DNA of 64,000 bases from Zeugodacus cucurbitae (GCF_028554725.1 NC_071668.1:19509501-19573500); one strand, 5' to 3'; shown: positions 46,707 to 59,455, numbered from the stretch's first letter. Translations and numbers: made by a program. The notes: generated from the sequence alone by a model not told the origin.

Positions 46707-46718
46707 GGCGTTAGTGAT

Positions 46719-49585
46719 ACAACCTTTATTTATCTCTCCCCTTAAGCCTGTGAGCTTTTGTAAGTATACGCATCATTTTATTAAGATATCTAGTAGTAGT
46801 TACTATGAATATGTTTCGTATAGGTACACAACAGACGAGTCTATTCATTTCCGTAGGACACCCTTTTGAAATTTTAAAATTTTGCCATTGCTAAGGGCTT
46901 ACTCCTTGTGGAAAAACCTTGTGAAGTATATGTGTCATTGCAATTTTGCTGACAAAGGTGTGACTATTATTAGTCCAGACATCGGCTTGAACATGGCTCA
47001 TCCGGTACATTTCTGAAATTCGTACGGCCAAAGAATTGATCTTTTGAATAGGCAAGTAACAAAGCCTTGAAGCCTAAAACTTGGTAAGCTTTTATATTTA
47101 TATTTTCATGTCATATTCTTAGAATAAGTATCTTCGAAAACCAGAATGCAAATTTAGATTGAAAAATCAGTGTACAAAACCATGCCAGATGACAGCTCAG
47201 CATTAATAAATCAATATGGACTAGACTGGATCATATTTTGTAAATGGATGGCTACTAAATAAATTCATTGGTTATAATTATTTTTGTATCAACTAAATTT
47301 CCGATATGGAAGACGGTTTCTGAGAAATTTTTATTTTTTTTTTACAAAAAGTTTAATACAAAAGCTCCGATAAAAGCACAAAAGCTTCTAGGCAACGCTT
47401 AATTTTGTTAATAAATTATTAAAAGTTATTTTCCATGTGAACAGGCCGAAGGATTCACAAAAATATAACAAGAAAAATATCAAAACAAAAACTATTAAGA
47501 CATTTTCCGAAGTACTAAAGCCTTTTATGAAGAGCTTTCCCATACATGTTCATATATATTTCGATATCAACATCTTCATCAATTGCCCAACACATACGCT
47601 TCCCTATAATTGACATTGTAACATAATTACCAGTGCCGATGCGATAGCATTTGCATGTGACGTTGCAGTATGACCCGTATCTCGGGGTCATGCTCGTGCG
47701 CTATGCGCTCTCTCTTCGTTCAATGTACGCCATCGTCAATGCAAATGTCATGACAGCATGTGTCTGTTGAGTGTGACATGTGTATAATTAATGTCATTGT
47801 CAAACTGGCATGTCGCATTCGACTGGCTCTGCAAATGCCGGTTCTCCAATGGTTGTTAATGTGATTTTCAAAAATGAGTTTTGAAATTTAGGTGAGCGTG
47901 TGCATGAACAATCAATGTAGTAATATGTAGCAATTAATTGAAAACTGTTAATATAGGGTGTTGGGATTTAAAATACCGTTACATGACAAGCAGAGATAAT
48001 TGTGATCCGAATTCCCACATTTGTTGTACCATTATATGAGAAGTAGGCGTGGTCTTCGACTAGCTCAGTTTAGTAAGAGGTGATAGAATCACAAGTTTAT
48101 TCGAGAGAGGAAAACATAATGAAACGATCAAACAGAGTTTAAGGATACCTATATCTATGTGAATATTCGGATAACAACTGGAGCCCGAACTATTACAGAG
48201 ATAGTACAATTTCTGAGTGTTATAGCAACCATGATATCGATCACTGACGGTATTAACGTCCTTTAATATAAATTGGCTCGATCTGAGAGTCTGAAGAATA
48301 CTTTCAAAGCCCCACTAAGAGCGATATTGTTTGAAAAGGGATAACATGGAGCCAAGGCAGACATCTTCGGATTCAATCTAGAGATAAATTAACGATGTAT
48401 TCACACTAGAGGTAACCACTCACCCCAATTTAAATGGGATGGTATTAAATTGCAGAGGGTTCAAATGCATTTCTAGGTCTTCTTTTACCAAAATGAAACT
48501 GTGTGCAAACATACTAGTATTTCATTATTTAAAAAAAATTAAATATCAGATGCCACACAAACAACAAAAACAACGCTCAGGAGTATTCTCGCATGAACAA
48601 AGCGAAATACCACAAATTGCCATATTCGGTTTATGTGCTGTGGCCGCACAAAGGGTGCAAGCTGTAAAAGGGGCTGGAAGGCCTATAGGGGGAGCCCAAA
48701 AAAACGTCAACGATGATAGAATTGCCGACGACAGACAGACGCATGAGCAGCAAATGCAAATATTCGCAATACAACTGACGCATGCCGAAATTGGCAACAA
48801 CAACCGGCGGCTATTGCAACAGCAACATTACAACAAAAAAAAAACAACAACATACACTCATATATATTTATATTAAAAAACAGCTGTTGGAGACACGGAG
48901 ATTCACCAATAACGCTCTTTTTTGTTTTTGCTTTTATGCCACTCTTTATTTATACTTTTATCGCGTCAATTGTGCAAATAAATGCCACAGCAGCGTTACA
49001 ACAACAACAACAATACTCATAATAATAATAATAATAATAATCACAAAAGTACAGCAACTAAAGCGGGTGCGTGTGGGACAAATAATGTGTAAACAGTTAG
49101 AAAAAATCTCAACGATAAACAGTGGGGGAAGGTACTCACTGCAACAACAATAACAATAATAAAAAAATGAAAAAGTGGAAAATTGAAATCGCTGCAACCA
49201 AACGGTAAACAATGGCGTTGCCAGATAATTGGTTGTTTTTGAAATGTGCACTGACACTGTAGAGGGCATGGAGCAGGGGGGAAATAAATAATGTCTACTT
49301 TTTTATATTGTGTGTGAAATGTCGCAAGGACAGTGGTGGTGACAGGAAAATTTTATGAAAAAGGGGTAAAATTAAATAATAAAATTTCTAAAAACTTACT
49401 TTGTTAACTGTATATGTGGACATAGGTTGATCTATATGTATTGCTGTGATCTTTACCGGGTGAGTAGTGAATATAAATTCTGGTGCGGGAAAATCTGAAA
49501 ATATAGAATTTAGAGTAATCATTAGTTTAAAAAAATTACTGTTACTTTCGTCTTACGGAGAAGGTTTGAAGTTGTGAATATCAAT
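46719..49585. other. Gene-free stretch
   Basis: AT-rich. CAA/ATA triplet runs at 48790-49165 include (ATA)n near 49019-49041. The 145-codon plus frame at 48439-48876 is Gln/Lys/Asn-rich and shows no domain. No transposon relic recognised. Confidence 0.5.
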
Positions 49586-49750
49586 ATACAGTTGAATTTC
49601 CATAACTCGAAGTTCTCCATAACTCGATCTTTTGAATTGGCATTAAGAGTCAAATTTCACACAACTTACGTTTCGTACCTCGGAAGTCTCTCTAACTCGG
49701 AGTTTTTTTTGTGGATTATGGTGATTCGAATTAGGGAAGTTCAACTGTAT
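49586..49750. mobile_element. 165-bp MITE-like element (ATACAGTTGAA ends), copy 1
   Basis: The left end ATACAGTTGAATTTCC and the right end GGGAAGTTCAACTGTAT are inverted copies with one mismatch over 17 bases. The interior has repeated words CATAACTCGAAG, CATAACTCGA and CTAACTCGGAG. Related copies lie at 52911 and 63461. No coding capacity. Confidence 0.85.
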
Positions 49751-52435
49751 TTTTATTCCACAAAGAAGAGCTCCAACCAGAGCTAGTCTTAAATCAATAA
49801 AGTTACTTTGTGCTGCTTAAAACTAAAGACAAATATGATATAAACTCCTCCTCCTTATTAGTATTATCCTTTTCTTTCGAAGAATATCCTAACTTTTCTT
49901 GAGGTCACAGATGTCGTACATCCGAGATTCCAGAGTTAAGCTTGAGTAAATTATTTAGCTGAAGATGGATTTTATTTCCGAAAGGACTGGTGGATAGATT
50001 TTGGTTACAAATGTGGACAGTATTATAGAACCTGGTATGTTTTCTAAGTAACTTAATATCTGGATCTCTTCTCTTCTACTAAACTTTGGTAGTATCTCAG
50101 AGAGTGACTTGAGAAACAGAAAAGAAAGAACAAATTAAAAGAGATTGAAATTTTTATTTCTAAACAGACCGGACTCTGAGCCGACGAGCTAAATCACGGA
50201 ATATTATTTCCAGAGAAATGAGCCAGATAAATAAATAGATCAAAGGGTAGATACACAACCGTAGCCATTATAGTTGCCTTTGAAGAAAATGTCTCGGAAC
50301 AAACAAAAGGCGTTGACAGTTCTTGCAATTAAAAGCTACTTTTAGCAACTCTATACGTATAAGAAAAAAAGTTATGTTAATATAATTTAGATCACCGGAC
50401 TTCCAGATCGCAGTCCGCGCGAGTCACTGGCAGGGCAGGGTTGCCACATCTCTCTTAACAGTTGACTAAACGGTTCTTTAGGATTAACCTTGATTGTAAG
50501 AGACCATATACTGCGACTCTGCCCTCGGATATACTAAATTACTCTTTCTGTGGCTATTCTCTTGTTTCTAAACGACACGAATATGGGAATTCGGAAGAGA
50601 AAAAGTAAATATAAATCCGATTAGACACAAATAGTGTTAAAGTCTTGAAGAAGGTTACTTAAAACACAGCTGGATATTGTACGTACGGGGGTGTTACAAA
50701 TGTCCAACCTACATATCAGTACGACCATCCTCCATACAAATCATAATGATTCTCTTCGGAAAATTGCGATCAAGCTTTTTCGATGAATAATTTTTAATTT
50801 ACTGAGGCAACCCCCCCCCCCCCCCCTCCAAGTTTTTTTGCCACCACCACTGAACAGTAAACATGTCATTTACTTACAATTGATGCTCAGATGCGCACTA
50901 ACCGACTGTCAGCCAGACGCCGCTGATGGCAATTGTCAAATGTGCCATTTGTTGTGCGAATGCGTTTGCTTTTATGACAGTCGCGACAATAACTGGCAAT
51001 AACAACAACAACAATGAGTATATCAACAGGGCACATGCACGACCAACAACAAGCACAAGAGCAATCGGTTGGCACAAAAAAATATAACATCACAACAACA
51101 ACAATGACGCAGCAACAATAGCAATCAGTTGAAATAACAAAAGTGATGAGATCGCGGAAAAACAAGGCATTCGAGAAAAAAATTGTATAACGTAAAACAA
51201 AACATTGGCAATTGTATTAGCAACAATGGCAACAATAAAAGCGATAACAAGCAAACCCGCAATAACAACAACAACAACAATAACAGCAATTGACAATATT
51301 GTAAGAGAATACTGTGATTTACCAATAAGGCTTGTCGGCAACAGGCCGTCGACTCCAACCTCCCTCTAACCTCCGCACATGTGGCAGCAGGGCGCACTGT
51401 GCCACACACATCTCGTTACCGTTACTCTTGTAAATTTTAGAGCTTAACTCGCTTGTTTATACATTGTACCCACCGCTAGCCGAGGAGGAAGAGGGAGCGC
51501 GTCGTTTTTGCTGCTTGTTAATCGTAGTCAACCAACAGAGAGCGCGCTGATGAGGATGCGTTTTGATTGCAAATACTCCGTTAGTATCTGACATACTCAC
51601 ACATCCACATAAATACAAAAGCAGATTAACTTCAAGTTCCCCCCTTGAAGCGTCGCCTCCACCCCACAAAACACACTGTCATCCATTTTGCTGACAACTT
51701 TTGATGAGCGACAATGATGATTGTCACAAATGTTGATACAAAATAAAATAGCGCGTGGCCCGGCTTGGTTGATATGAAGAGTGGTGCTGGAAGCCATATG
51801 GGGGTGTTAAAAATCAGCTAGGAAATGAGTGTGTGGAAATAAATGTTAATGAGTTGATGTAACAGCTGCACTCTGATGCTGCCAATGCGAAGCATCCATA
51901 TGCTAAATAATGTATATAATATGGCTTGAGTAGCTAGTGATTACGCGAATGATAATGCCATTAGCAGTAATGATAAGCTGAATGCACAACGTTTGATATT
52001 GATTTTGTATTTGTATAGAAAACTCGATATCAATACATATGTACGTGGAACGCTTAATACTTCAAAAATTATATTCTCTAGGGATTATATTTAATAAAAA
52101 TTTATAAGACTTTAATTACTAGAAATAAGTACTTATTATAAACTTGAAATCGTTACATGCCTTCTACCAATCCGCATAAACACAATATATTCCAATGTTG
52201 TCTGGTCTGACAAGTCGGCTATACGGTATACATATATCGATAGTATATGAGCAGTCTTAATGAATTCAATTATGAGTATCTTGTGATGTAAAATTATGGA
52301 TGAATGCTTTGTATCAGATATCAGAGTCACTCCTGGCTGAAGTTTTGCAAAATGAACGTCATGAAGACATCGCTTAAGCTTCTCCTATCTATATATATAT
52401 TTACTATTAAACTCTCATTGTAACCGGATTAAAAA
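49751..52435. other. Gene-free stretch with poly-C and CAA runs
   Basis: (C)16 at 50811-50826 and CAA-triplet runs at 50998-51020, 51088-51118 and 51265-51285. Minus frames at 50887-51409 encode Val/Leu/Cys strings from these runs. No gene recognised. Confidence 0.5.
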
Positions 52436-52438
52436 ATT

Positions 52439-52468
52439 AAATGTATTTTTATTATTTTTCAGGTAAGT
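52439..52468 (+). promoter_or_regulatory. Candidate recursive splice site (ratchet point)
   Basis: ATGTATTTTTATTATTTTTC leads into AG at 52461-52462, which is joined directly to GTAAGT at 52463-52468. CAG|GTAAGT after a T-rich tract is the consensus for zero-nucleotide recursive splicing in long fly introns. It is on the same strand as the site at 9955/9956 and 42.5 kb downstream, consistent with one long plus-strand intron. Confidence 0.6.
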
Positions 52469-52487
52469 CGAAGCTTAATAAATAGTG
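52463..52487 (+). other. Possible 25-nt recursive-splice exon
   Basis: A second GTAAGT at 52488-52493 lies 25 bases after the junction. It could act as the downstream donor that defines the ratchet site. The 25-nt segment contains TAA in frame 2 and TAA/TAG elsewhere and is not expected to code. Confidence 0.35.
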
Positions 52488-52493
52488 GTAAGT

Positions 52494-52910
52494 TAAACAG
52501 GTATTACTAAAAAGGGAAATATTTATATACCGGTTAAATATGTAACAGATCAACCGATTTCATCGTAAGTTGAGGAATGGAATTATTTTAATTTGGTAAT
52601 TTAGAGTTCGGGTAATAATTGAATTTGACTAAACTCTTTCTACGTAAGAAGCAGAAAAGGGTCTCTAAATCATTTTCAACGGAAATCAGTGTGGCTCTAA
52701 GGCGTAATACATTTATTTAACAACCAAACTGTAATCAAAACATTTCTATTTTCTTATACCTTTTCTATTAAATTCTTTGTTGGCATTATTGATTTAAGCG
52801 CATGTAATGACATCAGAAACTGGATAGTTTCATTTATTGAGATACAAGTTAGAAAGAAACGAGATAAAATATTTGGGGGAGGAGTTTCAGTTGATCAGCT
52901 GCCTTTGAAA
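52494..52910. other. Gene-free AT-rich stretch
   Basis: Nothing recognised. Confidence 0.5.
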
Positions 52911-53067
52911 TACACTTGAACTGCATTAATCGAATCACCATAATCCTCAAAAAAACTTCAAGTTAGAGGGACTTCGAGTTACGGAAGGTAATTTGTATGA
53001 AATTTTACTTTTATTGACAATTCAAGAGTTCCAGTATGGAGAACTTCAAGTTATGACAGTTCAACTA
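52911..53067. mobile_element. MITE-like element (ATACAGTTGAA family), copy 2, inverted
   Basis: In reverse complement it reads AGTTGAACTGTCATAACTTG, then AAGTTCTCCATACTGG, AACTCTTGAATTG, CCGTAACTCGAAGTCCCTCT and AACTTGAAGTTTTTTTGAGG. This is the same order as copy 1 at 49586. The ends have drifted. Confidence 0.8.
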
Positions 53068-53194
53068 TCTACATATATTCTCAATTTCCTCCCAAGTTTA
53101 GCGTTTTCAGACGACAATAGCTGCCACTAAAGTGAGAAGGGATCTGATAACAAATATTATTGGGAACTTTGCAATCTAAATCGACCTTTTCTCG

Positions 53195-55118
53195 TGGCGC
53201 TTTTTTGAAAACACATAAAGTGCCATAACTAAGCCATATATAAAGTTAGGAAAGTAAAATATGGTGCAAAATATAATAACTATCATACTAGGAAGAGGCA
53301 CATTTGGGGATTTTTTTTTGTGGGAAATTGAGCGTGGTCCCACCCTTATTAAGTTTTTTGTACATATCTCGTAAACTGCTAAAGCTATATCAATCAAACT
53401 TTCTAGAGTCGTTTCCTTATACATTATACAAAATTAGGAAATCGGATTATAATCACGCCCACCTCCCATACAGAGATTATGTTGAAAATTACTAAAAATG
53501 CTTCAATTCAGTAAGGAAAAACTCCAGAAATCTCAAATTTCATGGTAAAGATGATACAGAAAGGCTACACTCAAATTGGTGTACACAATTTAAAATGGGC
53601 ATGGCTCAGCCCGCTTATGGGTCAAAAACCATATCTCCGAAACTACTCGACCAACCACGTCAACTTCGCATTTACCCGAACTTTGGGTCTGAATCCTTAT
53701 CTTTGCAATACATAAGTTGAGCACTACAGAATATATCGGAACAGAACTTTGCACAAATACTGCATTTATATTGGACATTGATCTTTTAAAAATCGCCTAA
53801 ATCGGACCATAGCCCCATATATCGAACATGAGGACATCAGTGCTTATAATAAAGTTTTTACCGAAAATATAAGTAAGTCTCTCAGATATTTTAAAGAAAT
53901 TGAAAGGGTATATTTTTCCTCTACTAATATGTCTCTGTGCCAAAAATCGGGTCATAACTTCCTTTAGCTCCCATATACCTAATATTATGTTTACTATCAA
54001 TGGACGTTGGTATCCCCGCAAAACTAATACGGCTGTGTAAGTTGACGTTGAGCAACACCAAAAGCTTCGTCATAATTGGGAAGGACCTCTTCGAGCCGTT
54101 CGATACCAAACGAGGTTTCAGACAAAGTGACTCACTATCGTGCGACTTCTTCAATCTATCACTGGAAAAAATAATACGAGCTGCAGAGCTAAATAGAGAA
54201 GGTACAATCTTCTACAAGTGTGTACAGCTGCTGGCGTACGCCGATGATATTGATATCATCGGAAGCAACAACCGCGCCGTTTGTTCTGCTTTTTCCCGCA
54301 TGGATAAGGAGGCGAAGCGAATGGGTCTGGAGGTGAATGAGGACAAGACGAAATATCTCCTGTCATCAAGCAAACAGTCGGCGCACTCGCGTCTTGGCTC
54401 ACACGTCACTGTTGACAGTCATAACTTTGAACATTAACTTTGCCAACAGGTGCTACTTTGGACTGAGTAGGCAATTGAACAGTAAAGTCCTCTCTCGACG
54501 AACCAAAATCAAACTCTACAAGTCGCTTATCATTCCCGTCCTGCTTTACGGTGCAGAAGCTTGGACGATGTCAACATCAGATGAGACGACTCTAGGAGTT
54601 TTCGAGAGGAAAATTTTGCGCAAGATTTATGGTCCTCAGAACATTGGCAACGGCGCATACCGCAGACGATGGAACGATGAGCTGTACGAGTTATACGACG
54701 ACATTGACAGAGTTCAGCGAATAAAAAGACAGCGGCTACGCTGGGTCATGTTGTCCGAATTTACGAAAACACTCCAGCTCTGAAAGTGTTCGATGCAGTA
54801 CGCGCCGGAGGAAGCCGAGGAAGGGGAAGGCCTCCACTCCGTTGGTGGGACCAGGTGGAGAGCGACCTGGTTACACTTGGAATCTCCAACTGGCGCCGAA
54901 CTGCGAAGGAAAGAGACGAGTGGCGCGCTCTCATCGATTCGGCTATAACCGGCTAAACGGTTGAACGCCAATCACATACATCACATCAATGGACTTTATA
55001 CCATGTATATGCCGAATATGTGTGTCAAATTGTTTGTCATATTAATAAAATTAAATAAATAAATTGCGAGAATATAAAATGTACGGTTACACGCGAACTT
55101 ACACCTTCCTTACCTGGT
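53195..55118 (+). repeat. Long interspersed repeat, interrupted by an RTE insertion
   Basis: The copy starts inside the family at AACACATAAAGTGCCATAAC and runs through GTTTTTTGTACATATCTCG, ATCACGCCCACCTCCCATAC, CTTATGGGTCAAAAACCATA and CATATATCGAACATGAGGAC. It is interrupted at 54006-54984 and resumes at GGACTTTATACCATGTATAT. It ends ACACCTTCCTTACCTGG near 55118. The interrupted order is exactly that of the uninterrupted copy at 59456-60678. Confidence 0.85.
54006..54984 (+). mobile_element. RTE-clade LINE copy nested in the repeat, with 10-bp target duplication
   Basis: ATCAATGGAC occurs at 53996-54005 and again at 54985-54994, directly flanking the insert. The insert starts at GIPAKLIRLCKLTL of the reverse transcriptase and carries motif B (with RQS where the other copy has RQG) and motif C (YADDIDIIG). 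It then loses about 30 codons after VDSHNFE and resumes out of frame at ANRCYFGLSRQL. It continues to RPPLRWWDQVE and DSAITG with a TAA. The tail is CCAATCACATACATCAC, the same type as the copy at 45314. Confidence 0.95.
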
Positions 55119-56469
55119 ATTAACATATGTAAAAGTACAACTGGCAAGATTTCTTTGATATTCCCTAAAGGTGTCGGAAGTCCCATTACTAATGTAGAAT
55201 TGCATACAAACACTCTTTTCAATCTTAAACTAATATTTTTGACTCAAATTAATGTACATATATTTCACTACTACGAAAATTATTTAGTGTAAATATGAGA
55301 GTAATATAACCGAACTTTTACATATCCGTTAGTCAGTGTGAGCTTTGGCCTTGGCCACAACGGCTCGACAACTTTTAAATAGGAAAAAATCTAACTAAAT
55401 GAGCGGAAATTGTAAAAATTACAAATGTTTCCCTAAAATAGAGGTATATTATATTGCGTATATCTATGTATTATATGTATATGCATATGAGTTTGTATGT
55501 ATGCTTATCACTCTAACGAGTAAATATTTCATTTAATTTGATTTGTCCGTTTTGCTGATTGATTTGTGGCCGACATGACAGCGGCTCAATCAACACCACT
55601 AGCTAGCGGTATAACAATTTACAACGCATCATTCCACACTTAGACACAGGCAACAGCAACAACAACAAATGTCACCACTATTTTGGCGAATATTTGCATT
55701 TGTAGTAGTTTTTCGAATAGACACACGCACACACACATACATACAAATGTAATGCATCTAATTGTTTTACATATATAAGTATGTTTGTCTGTATGTTTAT
55801 TGCAAAATATTGCGTCATGATAAATTGCTTTGCTGAATACTCTTTGTATATATTTTATTGGTGTTCATGGCTCAGTGCTTTTTGTGGCAAACACGGGCCT
55901 CTATGATGTTGCAATGCCAGTGTCGCTGTCACAGTCGCAACGTTGCTTACCCATTCGGGAGATTTATTGCAACAGCAGCAGCAATAGACATTTCCGTTGC
56001 GTTTCGACTTTGTTTGATTACATTATGTCGACCGAATATGCTATGCCATGCCATGCCACGCTATGCTGTGCTATGTCACACCCCCACCACAGTACACAGC
56101 ACTCAGTGTGCTTTCAACCACCGATTATGCCTCTTCTTTCGCTTGTACAAGCGCGCTTTATTATGCCACAGCGCTGTAACAACATTCGAATGTTACTACA
56201 ACAACAACAATAGCAGGCACAACAAAAGCATCACTTTATAAGAGTTGCATGTTGCATGTAACCGTGTAGTAGTTGGGGGTTGCTCGTCACAACTGTGTGA
56301 CGTTTCTGTTGTTGTTGTTGTAGTACGAATTCAACATTGCGTGCTGACTTCCGACACAGTGCGTTTCGATAAATGTATGTACATGTGTATGTGTTGGTGA
56401 GTACGCACAGTGGGGTGAGTGTGGACAAAAAGTACCAACTTTTTTTTTTGACAAACAGAAAAATCTTAG
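55119..56469. other. Gene-free stretch
   Basis: CA tract near 55722-55740, CAA run near 55655-55668, and repeated GCTATG/CCATGC words near 56038-56070. Frames at 55830-56241 are composition artefacts. Confidence 0.5.
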
Positions 56470-57395
56470 TAAAGGGTCATTTTATACTGCTTTCTAAAAA
56501 GTGTTACAATGATCGGATTTAGTTCAAATATGCGCCGTTTCGTTCGATAATCTGTTTCCATCTAGCCGGTAACTTCATAAAACACCCCTCGTAGAAGCCC
56601 CCCACCTTATTTTCGAAGAACTCGAACAGCCACTTTTCACAAGCCTCTTTTGAGTTCAACTTTACACCACCAAGGGCATTCGCATTGGCCAGGAACAGGT
56701 GGTAATCACTTGGCGCTATGTCCGGGCCATATGGTGGATGCGATAAAACCTCTCATCCGAGCTCCCGTGGCTTTTCATAGGAGCCAATTCCCGTAGCCAA
56801 TTCTGGACGCTTCTGGCCGATCGCCTGCTCCAAGCGATCCAGTTGTTCGCTGTAGATGGTTGAATTAAGCGTCTGGCCATATAGGAGTAGCTCTTAGTGG
56901 ATGATTCCCTTTCAATACCACCAAACACACAGCAAAACCTTCCTGGTCGTCAATCCTGGCTTGGCTACTGTTTGGGACAATTCACCGGCCCTCGACCTCG
57001 ACCGTTTTCGCTTGATATTGTCGTATGTGACCAATTTTTCGTCGGCAGTATCATCCGCTTCAAAAATGGGTCGAGTTCGTTCCGTTTCAGCAGCATATCG
57101 CAGGCGCTGATTCCGTCCAGAAGGTTTTTTTTGCGTCAAATGATGCGGCTCCCAAATATCAAGTTTTTTTATGTATTCAGCCTACTGCAGATGGTTTAAA
57201 ATGGTTTGGTGACTAACTCCCATCTCCTGGGCGATGTCACGAGATGCCACATGCCTGCCTAACTCGATGTTTTCCGTGATTTGATCGGCATTCGTCGTCG
57301 CAGGTCTTCCGTCGGCTGACTTATCCATGGTGACGTTTTCACCCACTCTAAATCGTCGAAACCTTCGCAGTTCGAAGTGACAGAGAATCAACTTT
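56470..57395 (-). pseudogene. Mariner (DD34D) relic, third copy of the 37086 family
   Basis: Minus-strand pieces include GENVTMDKSADGRPATTNADQI and RHVASRDIAQEMGVSHQTILN (57182-57340). There follow ITYDNIKRKRSRSRAGELSQ and TVAKPGLTTRKVLLCVWWY (56912-57040), the segment after the first catalytic block. The C-terminal end (RLDGNRL, NETAHI-like) lies near 56515-56580. Frameshifts and a deletion around the second catalytic block (RRSARSVQNWLREL near 56790-56830) break it. No inverted ends were identified. Confidence 0.85.
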
Positions 57396-58555
57396 TTGAA
57401 CTCGGAACTCTACGAAATTTAAGATTTTTAATTTTTGAGATAACTTTAAGCTAGATCTCGAATTTCATCGAAATCGGAGCACTTTTAAGTTAACCGCCCA
57501 CTAGCGTAGAGGCCGCGGCAGTCGACTGATTTTCATCATACTTAATATTTTTCTTCTTTACTATAAATATAACATCCACAGTGAGTTATATACAAATCGG
57601 AGCACTTTAACAAATTTTAACCGCAGCTTATTAACTCACTCACCACTGTGCCGCTCATGTTCGCCAGTGAAGCTGCGTGCGACTACTTCCACTCCATACA
57701 CTCGAACGCAATTACTTCCCCCTCCCTCACACTCTTCAGACGCCTTTCAGCAGCACTTAAATTGATTTCCTCTTCACTTACTATCATTTACATGCAGCAC
57801 ACTACTATTTGTATGTGTGTATGATCAAGTGCGTGTGTGTTTGTGCCTGCGTGCGTCTGTAAATTTTCGGCAAATTGCAATTTTATTGAGATAAATCACA
57901 TTCTAAAATAAACTGATTTTTTGCAGACTCGCAAACGCGCACTAACAAACACGCACCCACACTGTTATATATATGAAGCCTGAGTCACTCACACCCTCAC
58001 TTACTTCCCCTGTATGGGTGCTTGTAAGTTGGTGCGTGCATTCGTTATTATATTTGCCATTATTTCTTTCGAACAAGCAATAGTTCTATTTATTTACGCA
58101 ACATTGCACCGAAATTCATTTCATTGCAATGAGTGAGTGAGTGAGTGGTGATCAATCTGCATTCGTGTGTGTATGTCTCTGCGTGTACAAACGCATATAT
58201 GCAGTTCCCTTTCGAAAATCATAAATTTTTAGCAATTAATGTTCGATACAATGCCGCACTTTGACAGTTCAGTCATCACTCTTGAAAATAATTTGAGGTT
58301 TTACTCCCTCTACTATATACTTGGTAGTTTATTTGTTGCAGTCTCGGAATTAATATGTGCTTGATGATTTCATTAGTTTTCAATTCCACAATTTTAATGG
58401 AAAAAACAACAATAACAACTATCAATTTTAGTAATGCCTACGACATTCTGGTCTATGGAATCGACATGAACTTGAATTCGCATTCGTTCTACGATTGTCA
58501 ATTCGTCAGTATTTGTTCAAAATATTTTGGGTAATACAACAACAATAATAATAAT
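57396..58555. other. Gene-free stretch with TG/CA patches
   Basis: TG patches near 57810-57855, GTGAGTGA repeats near 58132-58146 and CAATAATAA runs near 58540-58558. No gene recognised. Confidence 0.5.
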
Positions 58556-59115
58556 AACAAGTAAGGACGGCTAAGTTCTCTCGCAAATTTATTTATTTAA
58601 TTTTATTAGTTTTGACTCACATATTCGGCATATATATGGTATAAAGTCCATTGAAAGTTTTAAAACCCTAATATTAGGTATGTGGGAGCTGGGTGAAGTT
58701 ATGTTCCGAATTAGAAGAAAAATATTCTGTCTGAATTTCTTCAAAATATCTGAGAGACTAACCGATATTTTTGGTTAAAAATTTATTAGAAGCATTGAGG
58801 TCCTCATATTCGATATATGGGGCCCTGAATACTTATGGTCCGATTTTGGAAGGGCGATGCCACACTATAAATGCAGTATATGTGCAAAATTCTGCCTTCT
58901 GATATCTTCACTAGTGCTTACTTTATATATTGTAAAGTAAACGATTCAGCTTGACTTGAAAGTTCTGGTGTATGGAAAGTAGGGGTGGCTATGAATCGAT
59001 TTAGGCTATTTTCACAACATACCACGGGGATGCAAAGGAAGTAGTTTCGGAGTTTTGTTTTTTGACACATAACTGGGCGGGGCCACGCGCATTCAAACCG
59101 AATCGTCATCAAGCA
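58556..59115 (-). repeat. Long interspersed repeat, inverted partial copy
   Basis: It starts AACAAGTAAGGACGGCTAAG and reads, in reverse complement, the 3' half of the family: ATAAAGTCCATTGAAAGTTT, GGTCCTCATATTCGATATAT, CCACACTATAA, TTTGTGCAAAATT-like and GTGGCTATGAATCGATTTAG. It therefore mirrors the right half of the copy at 59456-60678. Confidence 0.8.
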
Positions 59116-59455
59116 AATTTTAATTCTTTCTTGTTATATGTATGACTATTTTGTTCAGTATAATCTGATTTTTATTAACAAATCGGTTCAGGTCGGTTCT
59201 AAGATCCCTTTAACTATATATCCGATCATCACGCTAATGAAATTTTGTGCGAAGGACTATCTTAGAATATTTGGATATCGTGCCAAATCTGTTCCCAAAA
59301 TAAGATGAATTTTAATTTGTCTCAAAAAATATTTATTCATTCATCAATTTCTATGTTTTCTACTTCAAAGCAGTTCCCCACTTTTGCCATGGTGTTTTTT
59401 CCAAACCTCGAAGTAGTTCTAATATGAACTTTTTGGCGATTTTTTTTCAGTCCGT
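59116..59455. other. Spacer between two head-to-head repeat copies
   Basis: AT-rich sequence with no coding content, separating the inverted copy from the direct copy. Confidence 0.5.

Noticed and set aside
48439..48876. 145-codon plus frame
   Set aside because: Gln/Lys/Asn-rich and ending in a CAA/AAA-rich run. It overlaps a minus frame of similar quality and shows no domain.
50811..50826. Run of 16 C as a structural or regulatory element
   Set aside because: A plain homopolymer with no partner G tracts nearby, and such runs are prone to sequencing error.
50887..51409. Several minus frames that look like membrane proteins
   Set aside because: The Val/Leu/Ile/Cys strings come from CAA/TTG triplet runs read on the other strand.
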